This document shows positions 7,980 through 16,385 of a DNA stretch of 34,098 bases, one piece after another. Position 1 is the stretch's first letter. Every line of letters starts with the position of its first letter. The DNA lies in NCBI GenBank assembly GCA_910579215.1, contig CAJTTN010000015.1:1-34098 (forward strand). Direction: 5' to 3'. The stretch comes from an uncultured Anaeroplasmataceae bacterium. Its GTDB lineage: Bacteria > Bacillota_I > Bacilli_A > Acholeplasmatales > Anaeroplasmataceae. The position numbers and the translations under genes were made by a program. The notes under the pieces were generated by a model. That model was not told the DNA's origin. It did no database searches and saw nothing but the letters and a program-made list of their open reading frames with translations.

Positions 7980-9062
7980 TTATTTGTCAAATATGCTACG
8001 ATATGGAAATACTTCATGATGTCCTAAATAGATAGTTATATAGTAGGTATATCCACAAATTAATATTACAGCTATGATGGTTAATGTCCAATTTAACCAT
8101 CTATATTTTGTCAGCTTAGGGATATAAGGAATTAAAAAAAGGATAGACCAAGAAAAGTAAAGGATAGCTCTACTCATAGTTTCCATAGTTTGAAACCTTA
8201 AGGATTCCAAGCCTATTAAAAAAGCCAAAGAACACAACATCATAAGCGGAAATATATAATTATCTTGTTTTATTAATCTATTTCTTCCAAATACTATAAG
8301 TAAGAATAAATAAGCAAATAATACAATTTGAGTATACAAAGGCTCTTGCCAGCCAAAGGGCTCAAAATAGCTACCATACCCTAATAGTCCCATTCCCCAT
8401 TTCGCCAAATCTAATGCAAAAATGCCAAAGCAGAATAAAACTATATTGATTTCCAAAAAATATTTTCTTAATTTTTTTAAACATAAAACTAATAAAATAG
8501 GTATTAAAATAATTGAAGATAAATGAAAACATGTAGCTAGTAAAGAAAATAATCCAGCTTTTACAAATTTGTGTTCACAAAAAAACGAGAAGGCATATAT
8601 CATTATTGCAAGCGCACAGCATTGTCTAACATTGTTCATTGAAATAAACCAATAATTACCCAGTACAATTAAAAGACCTGATAACGGCATAGACTTAGAC
8701 ATTTTATCCATAGATAATATCAAAAAAGTCATAAATACAAAGGATGTTATGACAAACAAAGGCTCTGGACTCATATAAAAATAAGAAATTAACAAATTTA
8801 ACCAAATAAACGGCATCTCTTTATAAGGCTTAAATCCTACAATAATTCTATAGAAGTCAGGATAATACGTATAGAAATAATCTGTACCAATTCCCCATCT
8901 AAGACTAGATACCAAAGATAATGGTAATATAGCTAATATTAAAAATAGAATGTACCATTTTTTATATTTAAAATTTTCTTTTTTCTTAAATATCTCAGCA
9001 AGCCAGAGGAATAGTACTGTAAGGATGGTTGCAATGCCATAAATTAAATAGGATTTCCACAT
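7980..9062 (-). CDS. EpsG-family membrane protein (glycan polymerase-like), second copy
   Basis: EpsG-family proteins are multi-pass membrane proteins of exopolysaccharide clusters thought to act as polymerases. This one has about ten hydrophobic helices and the family motif SSLRWGIGTDYFYTYYPDF after the second. I chose the ATG at 9062 (MWKSYLIYG; 360 residues) because AGGAG (9073-9077) lies ten bases upstream; a longer frame runs 22 codons further but into the preceding gene. It is 13 bases downstream of a paralogue that shares the motif, the order of helices and the ending HHEVFPYxxIFxK. The pair looks like a tandem duplication that has diverged. Confidence 0.8.
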   Translation of the reverse strand: MWKSYLIYGIATILTVLFLWLAEIFKKKENFKYKKWYILFLILAILPLSLVSSLRWGIGTDYFYTYYPDFYRIIVGFKPYKEMPFIWLNLLISYFYMSPEPLFVITSFVFMTFLILSMDKMSKSMPLSGLLIVLGNYWFISMNNVRQCCALAIMIYAFSFFCEHKFVKAGLFSLLATCFHLSSIILIPILLVLCLKKLRKYFLEINIVLFCFGIFALDLAKWGMGLLGYGSYFEPFGWQEPLYTQIVLFAYLFLLIVFGRNRLIKQDNYIFPLMMLCSLAFLIGLESLRFQTMETMSRAILYFSWSILFLIPYIPKLTKYRWLNWTLTIIAVILICGYTYYITIYLGHHEVFPYRSIFDK

Positions 9063-9075
9063 ACGATTTTCTCTC

Positions 9076-10167
9076 CTATTTTCCAAAAATCCATTGGTAT
9101 GGCAATACCTCATGATTGTTCCAAACATTAATCATCAAATAAGTTGGTGCATATATAATGATAATCAGAATAAATAAAATACAAATTTTAGATATTTTAT
9201 TTTTTTCAACATTCACAATCATAGGAATTAAAAATAGATTAGCCCAAGAAAAATTTAATAAAAATCTAGACATCATTTCTGGAATCCTTACAAAAAAGCC
9301 AAGGAAGCCAATTAAGGTTGCACAGGTACTCATCAAAAATAATGGGAAAAACTTTTTCTTATATTGCTGTTCTAAAGGTTTAAAATAGTATAACGTTATT
9401 AAACTTACCCCAAGAGTTTGTATAAAATATGGGTATATAGATTTTCCATTATCATGCTCAGAACCAAAATAGTATCCATATTTAAAATATGGCAACACAA
9501 AACGAACTACAGGGTTCATAAATGGTAAAATGCAAATTGAAAGTATAATGAAAATAAAAATATATTTCTTAAACCATTTCCAATGAATTAAAAAATAAAA
9601 GGGTAACAACAACACCATTGAAGAATGAAAGCACATAGCAAGAGCTAGAGAAATAAGACTTTGTACAACTTTTTTCTCTAGTGCAAAAGTAAAACCATAT
9701 ATGGCGATAGCTAATGCAACCATTTGCCTAGAATTATTTAATGATACAAAGAAAATGATAGATAATACCAATAAAATAGATGATAATGCCCAATGATCTG
9801 AAAGTTTCTTTATGGATAAATTCATAAAGAATGCAAACAAAAATCCCATAATTAAAAATAGCCATACTGGGTCATCAGTCAAATGCCTTAATCCCATATT
9901 CAGCCATAAAAACGGAACCTCTGAATATTGATCATTCTTTGTCAAGGCAGTCATAAAATTTGGAACATAGGTGTGATTATAATCAGTTCCTACTTCATAC
10001 CTTAAGCCTGCAACTAAAGCCATTGGTAATATAGATAGAAAAAATAAAACATAATATACTATGATATTTTTTTTCGTTTCCAACTCGACCTTAGATTTTT
10101 GATAAAAATATTGACTAAATCCAAGCATTACTGCTGTAATCGCAGTCATAAGTATATAAACTAGCAA
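9076..10167 (-). CDS. EpsG-family membrane protein (glycan polymerase-like), first copy
   Basis: A multi-pass membrane protein (about 363 residues, around ten helices) with the EpsG motif GLRYEVGTDYNHTYVPNF near residue 60 and the C-terminal NHEVLPYQWIFGK. A GTG at 10176 would overlap the ribosome site. The TTG at 10167 lies eight bases after GAAGG (10176-10180) and is the better start. It follows the GT4 gene by 16 bases and precedes its paralogue at 7980-9062. Likely role is repeat-unit polymerisation in the cluster A glycan; direct proof for this family is limited, so activity is inferred. Confidence 0.8.
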   Translation of the reverse strand: MLVYILMTAITAVMLGFSQYFYQKSKVELETKKNIIVYYVLFFLSILPMALVAGLRYEVGTDYNHTYVPNFMTALTKNDQYSEVPFLWLNMGLRHLTDDPVWLFLIMGFLFAFFMNLSIKKLSDHWALSSILLVLSIIFFVSLNNSRQMVALAIAIYGFTFALEKKVVQSLISLALAMCFHSSMVLLLPFYFLIHWKWFKKYIFIFIILSICILPFMNPVVRFVLPYFKYGYYFGSEHDNGKSIYPYFIQTLGVSLITLYYFKPLEQQYKKKFFPLFLMSTCATLIGFLGFFVRIPEMMSRFLLNFSWANLFLIPMIVNVEKNKISKICILFILIIIIYAPTYLMINVWNNHEVLPYQWIFGK

Positions 10168-10183
10168 ATGAATCACCTTCTAT

Positions 10184-11290
10184 TTAAGAATTATATATAT
10201 TTTTAAGAACCTCAGCAGATCTTCTAATATCATATCCTTGTTTTTCTATAATATCTGAAGTATCCTTTCTTATTAATTTACATTGAACAATATAATTTAC
10301 CCATTCTGAAACACCTTTTATAGATAGCATGACAGTGGAATCTAATAGCTTTACCTCTGAATCAATCGTATCTGAAAAACAGCAAGGAAGACCAGAGGCT
10401 TGAGCCTCTATCCCCACAACTGGCAAACCCTCGTGAAAACTTGGCAAAAGAAAAAAATCAAATGCCTGATAAAAGCGATAGCTATCTTTCTGAACTCCTG
10501 CATCAATAATATAAGGCTTTAAATGATTTGCCTCAGCATAGGTAAATACCTCTTCCTTTAAATAACCTTCTCCCAATAATAACAAATAGCAATTTATGCC
10601 TTTTTGGCGTAATTCCTTTAAAACATCTATTAAGAATTTATGATTTTTTTGTTCTACATATCGACCCACATGACCAAGAACAATTACATCATCATGAATA
10701 TTAAAACTTTTTCTTATTTCATCTCTTATTATTTTATTAAACTTTAATTTATATGTATCTACTCCATTTTTTAATATAATTTTTTGAGATGCATATGATT
10801 TTGAAAACATAAATTCAAATGCCAAGTTTGAACACGCAATATAAACATCTGGATATTTAGAATATTTTCTTTTCCAATGGTTATGTATCCACGTCTTTAA
10901 ACCCAAAATATCCTTTTCTATTTTAGCGTTATGAGAATGAACAATCACCTTAGGTATCCCTAATTTTTTAGCAATTTTGGCATATTTCAAGCCAGATGCA
11001 TTACTGCAATTAATATGCAAAACATCTATATTTAATGCTTTAAATTCTTTTTTTATCTTACGACCATTCTTCAACGTACGAAAGATTGGATTTGAAACCG
11101 ATTTATCCAAGATTGTCTTAAAATGTATTTGATTCTGTTTTAAAATTTCATCAAACAAATCTGTTTCCTTTTGGGTCACAAGTATTGTAAATTTCAAATC
11201 TGACTTGTCCATAGCGGCAATTAAATTCGTAATCATACTCTCGGCTCCACCAGAGCACCAATGACTATTAAAGATTACAATATGCTTCAT
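10184..11290 (-). CDS. GT4-family glycosyltransferase, cluster A
   Basis: A 368-residue retaining GT-B transferase. The N-terminus has HIVIFNSHWCSGGAE, the glycine-rich acceptor-side loop typical of EpsF-like GT4 enzymes; the C-terminal Rossmann half carries GHVGRYVEQKNH and the nucleotide-sugar EX7E region SFHEGLPVVGIEAQASGLP. The ATG at 11290 lies one base after the glf stop, with GGTGAG at good spacing; an upstream TTG at 11308 would overlap glf and lacks a site. Cytoplasmic, membrane-associated; the sugar transferred is not readable. Confidence 0.88.
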   Translation of the reverse strand: MKHIVIFNSHWCSGGAESMITNLIAAMDKSDLKFTILVTQKETDLFDEILKQNQIHFKTILDKSVSNPIFRTLKNGRKIKKEFKALNIDVLHINCSNASGLKYAKIAKKLGIPKVIVHSHNAKIEKDILGLKTWIHNHWKRKYSKYPDVYIACSNLAFEFMFSKSYASQKIILKNGVDTYKLKFNKIIRDEIRKSFNIHDDVIVLGHVGRYVEQKNHKFLIDVLKELRQKGINCYLLLLGEGYLKEEVFTYAEANHLKPYIIDAGVQKDSYRFYQAFDFFLLPSFHEGLPVVGIEAQASGLPCCFSDTIDSEVKLLDSTVMLSIKGVSEWVNYIVQCKLIRKDTSDIIEKQGYDIRRSAEVLKNIYNS

Positions 11291-11291
11291 A

Positions 11292-12386
11292 TTACTCACC
11301 ACGCACAAATTCTAGTGCACTTTCAATAATATCATCCATATCCATATATTTATAAAAACCCAATCTGCCACCAAAAAATAAATTCTTATCCTTTAAGGAT
11401 AATGCTTTATATTTTCTATATAATGCATTATTATGATTGTCATTCACAGGATAATAAGGGTCTTCTCCTAAATTCCATGTGGAAGAATATTCTTTAGAAA
11501 TTACAGTTTTTTCCTGTGTGCCAAATTCAAAATGCTTGTGCTCTATGATTCTTGTATAGGGTACATCCACTGCCGTATAATTGACTACTGCATTTCCTTG
11601 ATAATTATTACTATTTAAGACTTCTGTTTCAAATCGTATAGATCTATACTCTAATGGCCCAAAACAATACTTATAGTACTCATCTATTGGTCCAGTATAA
11701 ATAATCTTTTTTGCAAGACTTGATAATTCTTCTCTTTGATTTAAAAAATTGCAGTTTACTCTAACCTCAATACCATCTAACATTTTTTCAATTATTTTTG
11801 TATACCCACCAATAGGAATCCCTTGATATATATCATTAAAATAATTATTATCAAAGGTGTACCTTACTGGTAGTCGCTTGATAATAAATGCTGGTAATTC
11901 CTTACAAGATTTCCCCCATTGTTTTTCCGTATATCCTTTAATTAGCTTTTCATAAATGGTTTTTCCAACTAAGGATAAAGCTTGTTCTTCTAAATTTGAG
12001 GGAGCTTCTATGTAAGAATCCTTTTTTTCTTCCTCTATTTTTTTTCTTGCTTCTTCGGGAGTAAAAACGTCTGGCCAAAGCTTTGTAAAAGTATTCATAT
12101 TAAATGGCAAATTATAACATTCATTATGATATCTTGCGATAGGTGAGTTTATATAATGATTAAATTTTGAGAATTGATTGATATACTTCCAAACCTCCTC
12201 ATTAGAGGTATGAAAAATATGAGCGCCATATTTATGCACTTGAATACCCTCTATTTCTTCCGTAAAAATATTACCACCCAAATGTGATCTTTTTTCCACA
12301 ACTAAGCAGCGATACCCCTTATTGGTAAGTTCATGAGCGCAAACAGCTCCATATAGACCTGAACCAACTATTAAATAATCATACAT
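11292..12386 (-). CDS. glf: UDP-galactopyranose mutase
   Basis: Glf is a flavoenzyme that converts UDP-galactopyranose to UDP-galactofuranose, the donor for Galf residues. The 364-residue protein opens with the FAD-binding DYLIVGSGLYGAVCAHEL and carries VVEKRSHLGGNIF, VHKYGAHIFHTSNEEVW and KLIKGYTEKQWG, all diagnostic for the family; YNLPFNM is also present. The ATG at 12386 lies eight bases after a perfect AGGAGG (12395-12400); the GTG at 12395 would sit inside that site. It is the first gene of cluster A behind a well-formed promoter, and indicates that the cluster A glycan contains galactofuranose. Confidence 0.95.
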   Translation of the reverse strand: MYDYLIVGSGLYGAVCAHELTNKGYRCLVVEKRSHLGGNIFTEEIEGIQVHKYGAHIFHTSNEEVWKYINQFSKFNHYINSPIARYHNECYNLPFNMNTFTKLWPDVFTPEEARKKIEEEKKDSYIEAPSNLEEQALSLVGKTIYEKLIKGYTEKQWGKSCKELPAFIIKRLPVRYTFDNNYFNDIYQGIPIGGYTKIIEKMLDGIEVRVNCNFLNQREELSSLAKKIIYTGPIDEYYKYCFGPLEYRSIRFETEVLNSNNYQGNAVVNYTAVDVPYTRIIEHKHFEFGTQEKTVISKEYSSTWNLGEDPYYPVNDNHNNALYRKYKALSLKDKNLFFGGRLGFYKYMDMDDIIESALEFVRGE

Positions 12387-12418
12387 AAGTCTCACCTCCT
12401 ATAATTTTATCGCTTAAT

Positions 12419-12447
12419 ATTTTACCATTTATTTATGTTTTATTCAA
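12419..12447 (-). promoter_or_regulatory. Predicted sigma-A promoter of the cluster A operon (glf onward)
   Basis: On the minus strand TTGAAT (12447-12442), 17 bases, then TAAAAT (12424-12419), with an extended TGG before the -10. The start would fall near 12412, giving a leader of about 26 bases ending in AGGAGG and the glf ATG. The 11 bases AATGGTAAAAT recur at the cluster B promoter at 30804-30832. Confidence 0.65.
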
Positions 12448-12524
12448 TAAAATAAGCATAAAAAGACTTTTGTCTATATAAACGATTTTAAAATCAAATT
12501 TTATTAAAGTTTTTTAATTATTTG

Positions 12525-12553
12525 TTGTAGAACGTAACCAATGATGATACAAT
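12525..12553 (+). promoter_or_regulatory. Predicted sigma-A promoter of the plus-strand lipoprotein gene
   Basis: TTGTAG (12525-12530), 17 bases, TACAAT (12548-12553) with an extended TGA before the -10. Transcription would begin near 12560, about 70 bases before the TTG start at 12632. It diverges from the glf promoter about 80 bases away. Confidence 0.6.
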
Positions 12554-12631
12554 AAAAATATTAATAAAATATAAAAACAAAACATAATTAATGTAATACA
12601 GTCTAAAACATTTGATAAGGAGTTGTTATAT

Positions 12632-13453
12632 TTGAAAAAGATAATTATATTTTTTAGTTTTTTTATTCTATCATTTATTCTAATAAGCTGCAGCAAAACA
12701 GCGCCTTTAAATAAAAGTCAGAGTTCCTATTTTATAAACGAAAAGTATAATTCACTTGATATAACTTGGAATTTTGGAATAATTAATTTTGAAAATTCTT
12801 CAGAATCCAAAATAGAGGAATCTTTCGAACAAAATAGTCAATCCAAACTAGACTATTATATTAAAGATAGTATTTTATATATTAATTCAAACTCCAATAA
12901 AAATAAAGATTTGACGATTTATATAAATAAAGATAAAATATATGATACAATAAAAATAAATGGTATTTATATAGATACCACGATTCAAAATATGAAGATA
13001 AAAAATTTAAAAATTGATTCCAACACTGGATTTTATTTTATTGAGGATAGTAATATAGATGAATTTAATTCCAGCATGATTAGCGATGTCCGTCATTATC
13101 AAAGTCATATAAAACGATCTAAAATAAACAATTGTAATATTTTTTATGAGAGAATTCATCAATTTTACATTACTAATAGTCAATTTGAATCCTTAAATGC
13201 TAAATTTGGATATACAGAAGCCTTTCTACAAAAAAATGAATTTTCTTCCCTTTCTATAGAACAAACCAGCGGAGATACACATATTGACCTAAACGGAAAT
13301 AAAGGCTACACATTTAAAATAGATTGCAAGACTGTTTCATTAGATATGGAAACAATACATTATAATAATTATTACTTCTATAAAGATGGAAAATATAAAG
13401 TCAATTTAAGCAATACAAAAGGTTCTTTTGATATAAGACGTTATTTTTCATAA
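12632..13453 (+). CDS. Lipoprotein of unknown function, DUF4097-like beta-rich repeats
   Basis: The TTG at 12632 follows AAGGAG (12617-12622) at nine bases and gives a clean lipoprotein signal: MKK, a hydrophobic core, then LISC with Cys20 as lipidation site. The remaining ~250 residues are polar and show repeated short strands (for example IKINGIYIDTTIQNMKIKNL and SSLSIEQTSGDTHIDLNGN) with no visible catalytic motif. The SGDTHIDL and KGSFDIR pieces resemble DUF4097/LiaG-type putative adhesin repeats, a weak match. It is the only plus-strand gene within the polysaccharide region, has its own promoter and separates the two clusters. Its 3' end overlaps the convergent acyltransferase by 13 bases. 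I infer an anchored surface protein; role unknown. Confidence 0.75.
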   Translation: MKKIIIFFSFFILSFILISCSKTAPLNKSQSSYFINEKYNSLDITWNFGIINFENSSESKIEESFEQNSQSKLDYYIKDSILYINSNSNKNKDLTIYINKDKIYDTIKINGIYIDTTIQNMKIKNLKIDSNTGFYFIEDSNIDEFNSSMISDVRHYQSHIKRSKINNCNIFYERIHQFYITNSQFESLNAKFGYTEAFLQKNEFSSLSIEQTSGDTHIDLNGNKGYTFKIDCKTVSLDMETIHYNNYYFYKDGKYKVNLSNTKGSFDIRRYFS

Positions 13454-13944
13454 ATTCTTTTTACAATTTTGATATTTTTTTCCATGGTCACTAGACTATT
13501 GTCTGGTATAGTCTCATTCACGATAACACCAGCACCAATAACGCAATTCTTTCCAATATTTGCCTTAGATAATATAACAACATTACTACCAATCCAACAG
13601 TTATCCCCTATTGTTATTTTAGAGGTTTTATATCCTTGTTCTCCAATCAATCCTTTAGAGTCAAATTTATGGTTATGATCATAGATTTTAACATTCTCTC
13701 CGAATATACAATGATTGCCTATATTTATTTCATTTAAAGAATTTATAGAACAATCATTATTGAAAAAACAAAAGCTTCCAATTTGAATAAAACCATTTTC
13801 AATTTTTATATGAAATCTTTTGCGAAAAAATAGCTTTTTTCCATATTGAAGTTTCTTTCCAAATAATAGTTTGAAATTTATCTTTAATATTCTTGTCTTA
13901 ATTCTATAATTTAATTTTATAAAAAACCATACAATTTTTCTCAT
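13441..13944 (-). CDS. Hexapeptide-repeat (LbH) acyltransferase, cluster B end
   Basis: A 167-residue left-handed beta-helix acyltransferase of the WcaF/Maa type. The first 40 residues are basic and hydrophobic (membrane-associating); hexapeptide repeats follow (INIGNHCIFGENVKIY), then the catalytic-loop DHNHKFD and the terminal WIGSNVVILSKANIGKNCVI block with GAGVIVNETIPDNSL. Members O- or N-acetylate sugars of capsules. The ATG at 13944 follows AAGGAG. It is the last gene of the long cluster B operon, and its end overlaps the convergent lipoprotein gene. It contains no poly-G run, unlike two related acyltransferases upstream. Confidence 0.85.
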   Translation of the reverse strand: MRKIVWFFIKLNYRIKTRILKINFKLLFGKKLQYGKKLFFRKRFHIKIENGFIQIGSFCFFNNDCSINSLNEINIGNHCIFGENVKIYDHNHKFDSKGLIGEQGYKTSKITIGDNCWIGSNVVILSKANIGKNCVIGAGVIVNETIPDNSLVTMEKNIKIVKRIYEK

Positions 13945-13967
13945 GAATTGTACTCCTTACTCTGTAC

Positions 13968-15311
13968 CTAATTAAATTTTATTTCATCTAACTTCCCATT
14001 ATAAAAATCTGAGATACTTTCTGCAATAGCAATAGAAACCTCTTCATCAATCGCATTACTACAAATACCATTCTCAATTTGGCTGACAAATTCTAGTAAT
14101 TCATTTCTAATACCTTCTCCATCCAACTGATAGAAATAACGTTTATTCTCATTTATATTTTCATAATGCACTTCAAAATAATCTGTTTTCCACCAAGGGG
14201 AAGGAACATATATACATCCGTTTGTTCCAGATATAATTAATTCACCTTCTGATTTTACACTTTTTCCTACTTTCAATGAAGCAATAGCATTATCATAAAT
14301 AAAATTTATCTTTGTAAAACCATCTATTTTTTTTGTGGAATCAATCATATAGGAAACCATACTTTTTTTTACATATTTTGTTCCTAACATTTGAAAGATT
14401 GGCAATAAGCAAGTTGGTCCCCATGTACAAATACTATTCCATGTCTCATTATCATCTATCTCATAAGCATTTTTACTTAAACTAGTACAAGTAGCATCTA
14501 CTGAAACAACCTTTCCAATAATACCACCTTTAGCCAATAACAATAATCTATGGTATGCGGTAGCATGCGCTGTTTTTAATGCTTCCATAACTATTAACTT
14601 TTTCTCTTTAGCCAATTTAAATATCTCTTTAGCTTGCAAGGAGGTTAAAGCCAAGGGGGATTCACATAGAACATGCTTGCCTTTTAATAAGGCTCTTTTT
14701 ATTAAATCATAATGCTTTTGAGGAGTAGCTAGGATATAGACTGCATCTATAAGTTCTAATAATTCGTCAAAAGATTTTGTTACAAAATACCCTTTTTCTT
14801 TTAGCAAATGGATTAAGGATTCATTTTTAACGCAAAAACCACTGGTGACAAGTCCGTTTACATATTTAACCTGACTTTCAAATTTAAGTATCGTAGAAGA
14901 ATCACCGACTAAACCAAATTTTATAGATGATTTTTTATTTCTAATTTCTGTGCTTGATATACCTTCTGTTCTATCTAAGTATACAACCTTACAATATTCC
15001 TCTAAATAATCAAACTGGCCCTTCCAATCGGAACCAATAGCAAAAATATCAACATTATATTTATTAATATCATCTATTTTTTGACCTGCATATTCTTCAA
15101 TGATAATTTCATCAGCAAGTCCTGTATTTCTTACATTTTCAATCCGTTCAATAACAGATTGCTTGACATTAATTTTTCCTCTACTTTTATCATAATCATC
15201 GCTTGTAACTGCAACTATTAAATAATCTCCTAAAGCTTTTGCACGCTCTAATAATCGTATATGACCATAATGCAACAAATCATATGTGCCATAAGTAATA
15301 ACCTTTTTCAT
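13968..15311 (-). CDS. Fusion of TagD-like cytidylyltransferase and Gfo/Idh/MocA oxidoreductase
   Basis: Residues 1-128 closely resemble glycerol-3-phosphate cytidylyltransferase (TagD): MKKVITYGTYDLLHYGHIRL with HYGH at 14-17, and the C-terminal RTEGISSTEIR (114-124). They would make a CDP-alcohol from an alcohol phosphate and CTP. Residues 130-447 are a Gfo/Idh/MocA NAD(P)-dependent oxidoreductase: FGLVGDSS, then KHVLCESPLAL (212-222) and VMEALKTAHATAYH. The family's catalytic Lys of the EKP motif is Ser here (Ser218), so its reaction is uncertain. The whole reads in one frame of 447 residues with an AAGGAG start, so the fusion is real. It follows the aminotransferase by nine bases. I infer synthesis and modification of a CDP-linked polyol, glycerol-like but not necessarily glycerol. 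Confidence 0.85.
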   Translation of the reverse strand: MKKVITYGTYDLLHYGHIRLLERAKALGDYLIVAVTSDDYDKSRGKINVKQSVIERIENVRNTGLADEIIIEEYAGQKIDDINKYNVDIFAIGSDWKGQFDYLEEYCKVVYLDRTEGISSTEIRNKKSSIKFGLVGDSSTILKFESQVKYVNGLVTSGFCVKNESLIHLLKEKGYFVTKSFDELLELIDAVYILATPQKHYDLIKRALLKGKHVLCESPLALTSLQAKEIFKLAKEKKLIVMEALKTAHATAYHRLLLLAKGGIIGKVVSVDATCTSLSKNAYEIDDNETWNSICTWGPTCLLPIFQMLGTKYVKKSMVSYMIDSTKKIDGFTKINFIYDNAIASLKVGKSVKSEGELIISGTNGCIYVPSPWWKTDYFEVHYENINENKRYFYQLDGEGIRNELLEFVSQIENGICSNAIDEEVSIAIAESISDFYNGKLDEIKFN

Positions 15312-15320
15312 CTTTTCTCC

Positions 15321-16385
15321 TTAACAATTTTTATCAATTTCTATAAAAGAATCAATAAAAAATTTCATACTATTCATATCACCAGTGGATACACGAATAT
15401 AGTCCTTTAAAAATTCATTAGAATATGCATGAACTAAAATTTTCTTTTTTTCTTCTAAAGCTCTAGCTACGTTCTGAGCATTAGAATTTGTTTTAATAAA
15501 AATAAAATTACCTTTACACTCTCTACATTCATACCCTAAGGATTCTAAACGCATTAAGGCATATTTCTTGCCATCTGCTTCTGTTTGAATTAGCTGCTGA
15601 ATTAGGTCAGGACGGTCTAATATTCTTTCTGCAAAAAGCAAAGCTACAGCATTTGTATCAAAGGTTAATCTAGAACGTTTTATATAATCAATTAAGGTTG
15701 GATGTCCTATAATCACCCCTATTCTTAATGCGGCCAAACTAAACAATTTAGAGAAAGTACGTAAAACAATCACATTCTCCTCTTTTAAAGCATACTCCAA
15801 AAAAGTTTTATCATAAAAATAATGGTATGCTTCATCTACTACCAAAATAGCATTTTTTTCCTTCGTACGTTTAAGAATTTTCTTCAAATCTTCCTCAGAA
15901 TAAACGTTACCAACAGGATTATTAGGATTGACTAAAATAACTAAGCGAGTATTATCATCTATCGCAGTAAGTATTTTTTCAATATCTAAGGATAAGTCAT
16001 TTTCATACGCAACTGGTTTATGACACAATCCTAAAATACTACAATTCACACGATACATTTCAAACGTAGGAGAAACCGTAACTACATCTTTTCCCTCTTC
16101 GCCAAACACCTCCAATATATAGCGTATTGCCATATCAGACCCATTTGTTGTTACAACATTATCAAAATCTGCATTAATATATTTGGCATACTTTTTTAAA
16201 AATTTATCTGGCTCTGGGTAGGTAGATAAAAATTCAGGCGTAATCTCTTTTAATACTGTATCAACAAAGTCCTTAGGTAGCCCTGTTGTATTCTCATTCA
16301 TATCATATCTATAATAAGAATATCGTCCTTGGTTAGGAAAAACTCTCTTAGTGTTTAAAATATGCTCATTTACATAATATTTCAT
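15321..16385 (-). CDS. Class I/II PLP aminotransferase, histidinol-phosphate-aminotransferase-like
   Basis: A fold-type I aminotransferase of the HisC/CobD branch, 354 residues. Visible landmarks: the substrate-binding DMNENTTGLP, TTNGSDMAIRY, the pyridine-contact VNPNNPVGN (152-160), DEAYHYF with Asp184, the PLP lysine in RTFSKLFSLAALRIG (Lys213) and Arg221. HisC relatives often act on phosphorylated keto compounds. It overlaps the preceding dehydrogenase gene by four bases (ATGA), so translation is coupled, and it is followed by the cytidylyltransferase fusion. No other histidine genes are nearby, so I infer a role in making the cluster's CDP-linked substituent rather than histidine. Confidence 0.85.
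   Translation of the reverse strand: MKYYVNEHILNTKRVFPNQGRYSYYRYDMNENTTGLPKDFVDTVLKEITPEFLSTYPEPDKFLKKYAKYINADFDNVVTTNGSDMAIRYILEVFGEEGKDVVTVSPTFEMYRVNCSILGLCHKPVAYENDLSLDIEKILTAIDDNTRLVILVNPNNPVGNVYSEEDLKKILKRTKEKNAILVVDEAYHYFYDKTFLEYALKEENVIVLRTFSKLFSLAALRIGVIIGHPTLIDYIKRSRLTFDTNAVALLFAERILDRPDLIQQLIQTEADGKKYALMRLESLGYECRECKGNFIFIKTNSNAQNVARALEEKKKILVHAYSNEFLKDYIRVSTGDMNSMKFFIDSFIEIDKNC

Noticed and set aside
12460..12478. Short hairpin AGAC-TTTT-GTCT upstream of glf
   Set aside because: Only four base pairs; not a credible terminator or operator.
12514..12696. Open frame on the minus strand across the glf/lipoprotein intergenic region
   Set aside because: It overlaps the plus-strand lipoprotein start and its promoter, has no ribosome site, and its low-complexity Ile/Leu/Asn-rich sequence matches AT-rich noncoding DNA.
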